In this document: positions 1-5,126 of the stretch, piece by piece
Layout: every line of letters starts with the position of its first letter
How positions within the stretch are numbered: the first letter of the stretch is position 1
Origin: an uncultured Eubacteriales bacterium
Lineage (GTDB): Bacteria; Bacillota; Clostridia; Oscillospirales; Acutalibacteraceae
NCBI GenBank assembly: GCA_900313125.1
Contig: OMPZ01000240.1
Span: forward strand, 1 to 5,126
DNA: 5,126 nucleotides
Direction: 5' to 3'
Made by a program: the position numbers and the translations under genes
Notes under the pieces: generated by a model
Seen by the model: only the letters and a program-made list of their open reading frames with translations
What the model was told of the DNA's origin: nothing
Databases searched by the model: none

Positions 1-1448
1 AGCGGCATATTAACGCAGCCGTGAGAGCCGTTTGAAAGATAGAGCGAGCCGCCGAAATACGGCTGCCATGTCGCGTCGTGGAAGCCTACGTCGTCGGCGA
101 ATACCATCCAGTACGCCACCTGTGTAACGTAGCCGGGACCTCTGAGCGTCGCGGGCGCCTGGTGGTAACGTATCCTGAACGCGCCCTTCGGAGTGTCATT
201 GCCGAGATTCGGGTTGCCCGTCACGACGTCGGTCTCGAGAATGACTTCGCCGTAGCGGTACATCCACATATGCTGCTCGGAGATGCTGACCTCGGCGTAG
301 GTGTTGCCGTAGTCGTCGTTGCCGTCCTCGTCGTAGCCTACCGCCATTCTCTCCCACCATTCGATGCGGCTGTCGTCGCCGCCCGTCAGGTCTATCGTCA
401 CCGATTCGCCCTTGAGTACAAGCTCCTTGAGTTTTTTCGCTGCGAACTTCTGGTCGAGCTTCCAGCCGTAGTCGCCCGTCTTGATCTCAACGACGTTGCC
501 CGCGTGAGATGTGAAGAATTTCGTTTTGTCGTATGTATCGTAAGTTCCGGCGAGCGTTTTGACGTACTCGGCTACCTTGTCGTCCTTTACGCCGAGCTTG
601 TAGCTGCCGTCGCCCTGCTTGTCCGCCGTTACCCAGCCGGAGATCGTCTTTACGTTGATCGGAACGTTTTTCGGACCGAACTTCAGCGTGATAACGAGGT
701 CGTTGAGCTTCTCGTAAAGCTCCTTCTGCGCGAGCAGCTCCGGGTCGTCGGAATATATCTCGGGCATATCGTAAAGCTCCGATTTCTCGAGGTCGATCGT
801 ATCCTCCTGAGCCGCTATCGCCTTCTTTATCTCCTCTTTGAGATCGTCGCGGTGAGCCACGTTGCCTATGCTTTCCGGCGTTACGGTAAACTTGCCGTCG
901 AGAACGACGAGCTCGGCGTTTTTCATCTCGATCGGGTACTGCGGATCGACGCATTCAAGGTTGTCTATCGTTTCGTCGAGCATATCCTCGTCAACCTCGT
1001 ACTCTATCATGCCCTCCTCGAGCGTGATATCCTTGTCGCCTAGAAGATTTACGATCCACTTAAGCCCCGACTGCATATCGAGAAGGCTGTCGAACCTGTC
1101 GGAGACGATGGCTGTAAGCCCCACGTCGCCGCCCTCGATGACCTCCTTCTTGAAATCCTGCTCGATGAGCGTCAGCTTATAGTCCTTCGACGAGTCAATG
1201 AGCTTTTCCTTAGCCTGGTCGAGCGACAGCAGCGTCACGTCGGAATTATTGAGCGTTGTACCCGGCAGGAAGTGCTGTGAAAAGTAGAACCCCACACCGC
1301 CGTACGCACAAACGAGCACGACGAGCAGCACAACAAAAAAGATAAGTCCGCCGTAGCTGCGGCTCGGCGCGTGCTTTGCCTTGGTTTTCTTTCTGCTTTT
1401 TGTCCTTGCCTTTGACTTCGGCTTTCCTTTCGTTTTGTAATTACTCAT
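1..1448 (-). CDS. L,D-transpeptidase (YkuD) with N-terminal membrane anchor and putative peptidoglycan-binding domains, C-terminus cut by window edge
   Basis: Probable peptidoglycan L,D-transpeptidase acting outside the cell. The family uses a Cys nucleophile to make 3-3 cross-links between stem peptides, which penicillins inhibit poorly. The reading frame is open from an ATG at 1448 to the left edge: 482 full codons plus two bases. Seen in the translation: a Lys/Arg-rich cytoplasmic tail (residues 1-30), one membrane helix (about 34-56), a long extracellular region resembling two PG_binding_4-type domains (about 70-195 and 240-355, the second with GDYGWKLD at 325-332), then the YkuD catalytic domain from about 384 (YAEVSISEQ, VVTGN, TPKGAF). 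The active site is intact: His457 in GFHD and SHGCVN at 475-480 with Cys478, 17 residues apart from the His as the family requires. Probably a few tens of residues are missing at the C-terminus. The start is supported by AGAGGAG 10 nt upstream. It is preceded by a terminator and promoter candidates, so it is likely transcribed separately from the two upstream genes. Its precise wall role is inferred. Confidence 0.93.
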   Translation of the reverse strand, partial: MSNYKTKGKPKSKARTKSRKKTKAKHAPSRSYGGLIFFVVLLVVLVCAYGGVGFYFSQHFLPGTTLNNSDVTLLSLDQAKEKLIDSSKDYKLTLIEQDFKKEVIEGGDVGLTAIVSDRFDSLLDMQSGLKWIVNLLGDKDITLEEGMIEYEVDEDMLDETIDNLECVDPQYPIEMKNAELVVLDGKFTVTPESIGNVAHRDDLKEEIKKAIAAQEDTIDLEKSELYDMPEIYSDDPELLAQKELYEKLNDLVITLKFGPKNVPINVKTISGWVTADKQGDGSYKLGVKDDKVAEYVKTLAGTYDTYDKTKFFTSHAGNVVEIKTGDYGWKLDQKFAAKKLKELVLKGESVTIDLTGGDDSRIEWWERMAVGYDEDGNDDYGNTYAEVSISEQHMWMYRYGEVILETDVVTGNPNLGNDTPKGAFRIRYHQAPATLRGPGYVTQVAYWMVFADDVGFHDATWQPYFGGSLYLSNGSHGCVNMP

Positions 1449-1458
1449 TCCGACAACG

Positions 1459-1465
1459 CTCCTCT
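1459..1465 (-). promoter_or_regulatory. Ribosome binding site of the L,D-transpeptidase gene
   Basis: On the minus strand this reads AGAGGAG, a good match to the Shine-Dalgarno consensus, with 10 nt between it and the ATG at 1448. It fixes the start codon of a gene whose far end lies outside the window. Confidence 0.7.
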
Positions 1466-1488
1466 ATTATATCTTTAGCTTACTTTGT

Positions 1489-1494
1489 ATTATA
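1489..1494 (-). promoter_or_regulatory. Possible second -10 box for the L,D-transpeptidase gene
   Basis: A perfect TATAAT on the minus strand, about 40 nt upstream of the start codon and in an AT-rich stretch. No good -35 box sits at 16-18 nt; TTTCGC at a 19-nt gap is the nearest and is weak. A second TATAAT at 1466-1471 lies almost against the ribosome binding site and is less plausible. AT-rich sequence yields such matches by chance, so this is a weak call. Confidence 0.3.
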
Positions 1495-1534
1495 ATATAT
1501 TTTAATAGATCATGCGAAATTGCACTCCTGTAAT

Positions 1535-1563
1535 ATAATAACACATAAAGGTTTCAAATTCAA
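1535..1563 (-). promoter_or_regulatory. Candidate housekeeping-sigma promoter for the L,D-transpeptidase gene
   Basis: On the minus strand there is a -35-like TTGAAT (1558-1563), exactly 17 nt, then TATTAT (1535-1540) preceded directly by TGT (1541-1543), which gives an extended -10. The -35 matches consensus at 4 of 6 positions and the -10 at 5 of 6. Transcription would start near 1528 and leave a leader of about 80 nt. The element lies between the upstream terminator and the start codon, where a promoter is expected. This is pattern matching only. Confidence 0.5.
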
Positions 1564-1600
1564 TCAAAAAATAAACAAAATTGTAAATTTTTATCGTTGC

Positions 1601-1630
1601 AAAAGCGCCGGTGTTTTTTTACACCGGCGC
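1601..1630 (-). terminator. Intrinsic (Rho-independent) terminator after the glycosyltransferase gene
   Basis: On the minus strand, a perfect 10-bp GC-rich stem (GCGCCGGTGT at 1621-1630 pairing with ACACCGGCGC at 1605-1614) encloses a six-A loop (1615-1620) and is followed by TTTT and then AT-rich sequence. It begins 10 nt after the glycosyltransferase stop codon, so it should end the YfhO/glycosyltransferase transcript and insulate the downstream L,D-transpeptidase gene. On the plus strand the stem is followed by AGGAAAG rather than a T run, so it points one way. The T run is short, so some read-through is possible. Confidence 0.85.
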
Positions 1631-1640
1631 AGGAAAGTTA

Positions 1641-2573
1641 TTATTCGTCGTCCTCCGTTTCGCGGACGATGTATATCGGTCTGTGCTTCGTTTCGAGGTA
1701 CGTTTTCGACAGGTACATACCCACCACGCCGATACCGACAAGCTGTATGCCTCCGAGGAACAGCATTATGCACACCATCGTCGGGAAGCCCGCTGCCGGG
1801 TCGCCGAAGATCAGCGCCTTTATCGCGTAAAAGCAGGCGAGAACGAACGAAACAAGGCATACGAAAAAGCCCATCGCGGAGGTGATGTAGAGCGGCGTCG
1901 TCGAAAACGCCATGATGCCCTCCATGGAATACTTGAACAGCTTCCAGAACGACCACTTCGTCTGACCGGCGACGCGCTCGACGTTTACATATTCGAGCCA
2001 CTTCGTCTTAAAGCCGACCCAGCCGAAAATACCCTTCGAGAATCTGTTGTACTCTTTCATCGAAAGCACGGCGTCGACCATTTTTCGGCGCATCAGACGG
2101 AAATCGCGCGCGCCGTCAACGATATCGGCGTCGCTGATCCTGTTTATTATTTTATAGAAAAGCTTTGCGAAGAACGAGCGTATCGGCGGCTCGCCCTTTC
2201 GCGTCGTGCGGCGCGTCGCTGCGCAGTCGTAGCCGCCTGTCGTCACAGCCTCGTACATATCGGGCAGCAGCGACGGCGGGTCCTGAAGGTCGGCGTCCAT
2301 TACTGCGACGTAATCGCCCTTTGCCGCTTCAAGTCCGGCGAGCATCCCCGCTTCTTTTCCGAAATTGCGGGAAAAGGAGATGTATCTCACGCGCGAATCG
2401 AGCTCATGCAGCTTTTTCGCCACGGCGAGCGTTTTGTCCTTCGAGCCGTCGTCCACGAAAATAATCTCGTGCTCGACGCTCATCGTTTTGAGGACCTTCG
2501 TTACCTCCTTGTAAAACTGAGGCATGGACTCCTCTTCATTGTAGCACGGAACTACGATAGATATAAGATCCAT
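1641..2573 (-). CDS. Family 2 glycosyltransferase, CsbB/GtrB-like, polyprenyl-phosphate sugar synthase
   Basis: Predicted to transfer a sugar from a nucleotide donor to undecaprenyl phosphate on the cytoplasmic face of the membrane. The protein is complete at 310 residues, the usual length for the CsbB/GtrB/YkcC (DPM1-like) group. Visible GT-A hallmarks: VVPCYNEEE at 7-15, the FVDDGSKDKT nucleotide-binding segment (39-48), SRNFGKEAG (68-76), the metal-binding DADLQDPP (93-100) and the GARDFRLM segment (154-161), followed by AGQTKWSFWKL (202-212), a variant of the family's AGESKY-like motif. Two membrane helices follow (about 229-255 and 264-288), and the tail KHRPIYIV (296-303) is typical of the group. 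The start is backed by a strong ribosome binding site 6 nt upstream. It begins 33 nt after the YfhO-family gene, and the two are probably co-transcribed, the pairing known for csbB and yfhO. Sugar identity (GlcNAc, glucose or another) cannot be read from the sequence. Confidence 0.95.
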   Translation of the reverse strand: MDLISIVVPCYNEEESMPQFYKEVTKVLKTMSVEHEIIFVDDGSKDKTLAVAKKLHELDSRVRYISFSRNFGKEAGMLAGLEAAKGDYVAVMDADLQDPPSLLPDMYEAVTTGGYDCAATRRTTRKGEPPIRSFFAKLFYKIINRISDADIVDGARDFRLMRRKMVDAVLSMKEYNRFSKGIFGWVGFKTKWLEYVNVERVAGQTKWSFWKLFKYSMEGIMAFSTTPLYITSAMGFFVCLVSFVLACFYAIKALIFGDPAAGFPTMVCIMLFLGGIQLVGIGVVGMYLSKTYLETKHRPIYIVRETEDDE

Positions 2574-2576
2574 TTT

Positions 2577-2588
2577 CTCCCTCCCCTT
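2577..2588 (-). promoter_or_regulatory. Strong ribosome binding site of the glycosyltransferase gene
   Basis: The minus strand reads AAGGGGAGGGAG just before the ATG at 2573; its GGAGG core (2580-2584) leaves a 6-nt spacer. It lies within the 33-nt gap after the YfhO-family stop codon, where there is no room for a terminator and no evident promoter. This supports co-transcription with independent translation initiation. Confidence 0.75.
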
Positions 2589-2606
2589 AAAATTATCTGT
2601 GATAGA

Positions 2607-5126
2607 TCAACTTTTTTTGAAAAGACCAAAGGCTTTTTTGATAAGGTCGATGTCCTTCTTTTTCTTCAGCTCGTCGTTTACGCAAAGGAACACGAATACA
2701 AGCAGCGCGATCACAGCGACAACGAGACCCGGAACAAAGCCCTCGGGCGTGTATACGAGCTTGATCGTGTGCTCGCCCTTTGAAACGTCGGCGCACAGGA
2801 ACGCGTCCATAGCCGCCTTCGTCTGCGTGTATTTTCCGTCAACGTAGAGCGTCCAGCCCTTCTCATACGGGATAGACGTGTAGAAAAGACCGTCCTCTTT
2901 TACGCTGATCTTGCCCTCGACGAGACTGCTGCCGTGCTTTGTGACCTTGAGCTTTTCGTCGGCAAGCGCGTCGTAGCCCTTTTGGAAAATGTCGTCGTTG
3001 AGGAAAGCCACGGCGATCTTGTCGGTCGCGCTCTTGCTGCCGTCAACGCTTATGATAGCGACATCGCCCTTCTTGTAGTAGCCGAGCGGGAAAACGTAGC
3101 GCTGCGCTTCAACGTTATAGGTGTGGTTTATACTCTTGCTTTTTACCGAAACATTGTCGGCAGACTTCACGTTCGCCCACGCATAGAGCATACCGTCCTT
3201 CGGAGCCGCGTAAGAAACGCTGATCGTGCCTGCCGTATTGCCGGCGGTCATCTGGTACTTGATGATGCCCTCACCGATCTTTTCGTGCTCGTAGTTCACG
3301 CAGTCGAACGACTTCGGGTCGAGCGGCGTGTAAACGTCCTCTTTTATGCCGGTCGCCGCAGAGAACGCTTTGTTCTGCGCCGCAAACACGGTGTCGCCGT
3401 CAAGCTCGACTGTCTCGAGCTTTTCGTTTGCCATAAAGCCGATCGGCAGATAGTATTTGTTCTCGTAAAGAGTTACGCTGCCGTCGGACGACATTTTGCT
3501 GATCTCAAACGAGCTTTCCTCGCCGACATAATCATCTCTTGTGATGATGTATTTTTCCGCAAGGAACATCGACACGACAGGCGACGTGAGCAGATACTGG
3601 AAGCTGCTGCGCTTCGACACCATGCCGAAATCGCTCGTGAAGTCGATAAGGCTCCTGTACGACGTTGACGAGAACTGACCCGCGCTGTTGTAGCCGTAGA
3701 TCATGCCGTCGTTCTTTGTGGAGTAGTACGTCTGATCCAATCTGAACAGGTCGCTGCCGCTTTGCTCCTCGGCATACTGCGCCAGCTCCTCGACCTGCTC
3801 CTCCTTTGCGGGGTAGTCGTCCCACGCCGTCGTACCGACGGTATTAACGCCGATGCTCGCCTGAAAGCACATCTCCGCGATGATGACAAGGCTCGTGAAG
3901 ATAACGAGCATACGTCTGTCGAGAAGGTTCAGTTCATAGATCGTCATGAATATGATGTAAACGGCTGCCACGATAAGGCTGCCGATAACGGCTTTTTTGT
4001 CAAGGTAGAACACGCTGACGCACACCATGACGATCGTCACGATGCACATTCCGATGATGTCCTTTTTGTCAAGCTGCACAAACACCGTGAAGGCCCTGTA
4101 TGCGATCACGATAAACGTAAAGCTGAAAATGAACGCGAAACGGTACGGAATAAGGTTCGGGAAATGGAAGCCGTGCCAGATATAGTCGAGCGTGTTGATG
4201 TTCAGGCTGACGAAAAGCAGACCGAGCAGCGAGAGAAGCGTTATCTTCTCCGAGCGCGCGATATCCTTCGATCTTACGAAGATCACGAGCATAAGTATGC
4301 AGATGACGCCCGTGCCGATGTTCGGCAGACCCTCCATCGTAGTCGGCTCATGGAAGCTGAACAGATTTGAAAGCAGTTCCATGAAGTTGTTGTAGATCTC
4401 GATCTTATCGGGGAAGGCGTCCTCCGTGCCGACGGTATTCTGGAGCTGAAGGTACGACGCAAGCGATACCGGCAGCGTCATTGCGAGCGCGAGCGCGGAG
4501 TAGAACGCCATTTTGAGGATATCCTCGCAGAACACCTCGAGCTTGAACTTCTTGAGAATGCTCTGAATGATGAACCAAAGCACCACGAAAACGCAGATCA
4601 TGTAGCCGATGTAATAGCTCGACAAAAACGCGAGCGCAAGCGCGATGACGTACGTTTTGTATTTTCCTTCGCGAACTACGCAGTAAACACCGAGCGCAAC
4701 GAGCGGCAGAAGCGCCACGCTGTCGAGCCAGATGGTGTTCCAGTAGTAGCCCATCATGAAATCACAGAACGCGTAGCAGCAGCCGAACGCCACAAGGGAA
4801 ATATCGTTGCGGCGGTAAACGTGCTTCAGGAACATCGCCGTAAACAGACTGGAAAGTCCGACCTTTATCATTATCAATACGGCGAGAGCCTCGCGGATAT
4901 ACGCCATCGGCACAACAAGCGTCAGAAAATTGAGCGGGCTTGCGATGTAATAGCCGATAATGGCGAGGAAATTCGTTCCCATGCCGCTGTGCCAGGTGTA
5001 CATGAGCGACTCGCCGCTTTTCAGCTTGCGCTGGAACTCCTTTAAAAACGGCAGGTACTGCTGCTTGCAGTCGGAGTAAAGCACCTGTCTGTCACCGAAC
5101 GGATGTATCTTCGCTCTTGCGAACAC
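2607..5126 (-). CDS. yfhO: YfhO-family multi-pass membrane protein, probable extracytoplasmic GT-C-type glycosyltransferase, N-terminus beyond window edge
   Basis: Member of the YfhO family of large membrane proteins. In Bacillus, Listeria and Staphylococcus, relatives are thought to move a sugar from undecaprenyl phosphate onto lipoteichoic acid outside the cell. 839 residues are visible; the first membrane helix and any true start lie beyond 5126, where the frame is still open (the first codon, GTG, is probably internal Val). Residue numbers count from the window edge. HPFGDRQVLYSDCKQQYLPF (8-27) is the family's first extracellular loop; Asp19 is a candidate catalytic residue by analogy with GT-C enzymes. 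WHSGMGTNF (45-53) and YYIASPLN (59-66) also fit the family. About twelve membrane helices follow between 50 and 422, then a large extracellular domain (about 423-796) with the C-terminal signature SIPYEKGWTLYVDGK (751-765), a last helix (797-816) and a Lys-rich cytoplasmic tail. It sits 33 nt upstream of the CsbB-like gene. Family assignment is firm; the acceptor is inferred. Confidence 0.92.
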   Translation of the reverse strand: MFARAKIHPFGDRQVLYSDCKQQYLPFLKEFQRKLKSGESLMYTWHSGMGTNFLAIIGYYIASPLNFLTLVVPMAYIREALAVLIMIKVGLSSLFTAMFLKHVYRRNDISLVAFGCCYAFCDFMMGYYWNTIWLDSVALLPLVALGVYCVVREGKYKTYVIALALAFLSSYYIGYMICVFVVLWFIIQSILKKFKLEVFCEDILKMAFYSALALAMTLPVSLASYLQLQNTVGTEDAFPDKIEIYNNFMELLSNLFSFHEPTTMEGLPNIGTGVICILMLVIFVRSKDIARSEKITLLSLLGLLFVSLNINTLDYIWHGFHFPNLIPYRFAFIFSFTFIVIAYRAFTVFVQLDKKDIIGMCIVTIVMVCVSVFYLDKKAVIGSLIVAAVYIIFMTIYELNLLDRRMLVIFTSLVIIAEMCFQASIGVNTVGTTAWDDYPAKEEQVEELAQYAEEQSGSDLFRLDQTYYSTKNDGMIYGYNSAGQFSSTSYRSLIDFTSDFGMVSKRSSFQYLLTSPVVSMFLAEKYIITRDDYVGEESSFEISKMSSDGSVTLYENKYYLPIGFMANEKLETVELDGDTVFAAQNKAFSAATGIKEDVYTPLDPKSFDCVNYEHEKIGEGIIKYQMTAGNTAGTISVSYAAPKDGMLYAWANVKSADNVSVKSKSINHTYNVEAQRYVFPLGYYKKGDVAIISVDGSKSATDKIAVAFLNDDIFQKGYDALADEKLKVTKHGSSLVEGKISVKEDGLFYTSIPYEKGWTLYVDGKYTQTKAAMDAFLCADVSKGEHTIKLVYTPEGFVPGLVVAVIALLVFVFLCVNDELKKKKDIDLIKKAFGLFKKS

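Noticed and set aside
78..1043. Plus-strand open frame (321 codons) opposite the L,D-transpeptidase
   Set aside because: It is the antisense shadow of a gene with an intact YkuD active site, with no family resemblance of its own.
1502..1529. Three-codon open frame (ATG ATC TAT TAA) preceded by AGGAG on the minus strand, upstream of the L,D-transpeptidase
   Set aside because: The best promoter candidate would start transcription inside or next to the AGGAG, the spacing is long at 11 nt, and such short frames arise easily by chance.
1601..1630. The inverted repeat as a bidirectional terminator or repeat element
   Set aside because: Only the minus-strand transcript has T residues after the stem, there is no convergent gene, and no second copy was seen in the window.
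1611..2783. Long plus-strand open frame (390 codons) opposite the glycosyltransferase and the end of the YfhO gene
   Set aside because: It lies antisense to two well-recognised proteins, has no recognisable motif, and is rich in Arg/His/Val as expected from the complement of codon-biased genes.
2934..4370. Plus-strand open frames (2934-3668 and 3762-4370) opposite the YfhO-family gene
   Set aside because: Compositionally odd antisense shadows without recognisable domains; the minus-strand frame is clearly the real gene.
5124..5126. GTG at the right edge as the start codon of the YfhO-family gene
   Set aside because: The visible protein begins directly at the first extracellular loop, so the family's first membrane helix is missing and the gene must extend past the window.

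Overview
The window looks like chromosomal DNA from a low-to-moderate GC Gram-positive bacterium, most likely an uncultured gut-type Clostridia/Firmicute. This rests on three things: a CsbB-type glycosyltransferase paired with a YfhO-family membrane protein, an L,D-transpeptidase of the Firmicute type with putative peptidoglycan-binding repeats, and strong purine-rich Shine-Dalgarno sites. The taxonomic placement is inference; there is no rRNA or marker gene.

All three genes lie on the minus strand, so transcription runs from right to left. From the right edge, a long YfhO-family multi-pass membrane protein enters the window already missing its N-terminus (5126 down to 2607). After a 33-nt gap carrying a strong ribosome binding site comes a complete family 2 glycosyltransferase with two C-terminal membrane helices (2573 down to 1641). 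These two very probably form one transcription unit, closed by a clear intrinsic terminator (1630 down to 1601) that begins 10 nt past the glycosyltransferase stop codon. An AT-rich intergenic stretch of about 150 bases follows, with two promoter candidates. The third gene (1448 down to the left edge) is a membrane-anchored YkuD-type L,D-transpeptidase that is cut off just after its catalytic SHGCVN motif.

The shared theme is cell-envelope modification. By analogy with characterised Firmicute systems, the family 2 enzyme would load a sugar on undecaprenyl phosphate at the inner face of the membrane, and the YfhO protein would transfer it outside the cell to a surface polymer such as lipoteichoic acid. 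The L,D-transpeptidase would form 3-3 peptidoglycan cross-links or otherwise remodel wall peptides. No mobile elements, CRISPR arrays, tRNA or rRNA genes were seen. I did not find a convincing undescribed system; the most useful lead is the glycosyltransferase/YfhO pair and its unknown sugar and acceptor.
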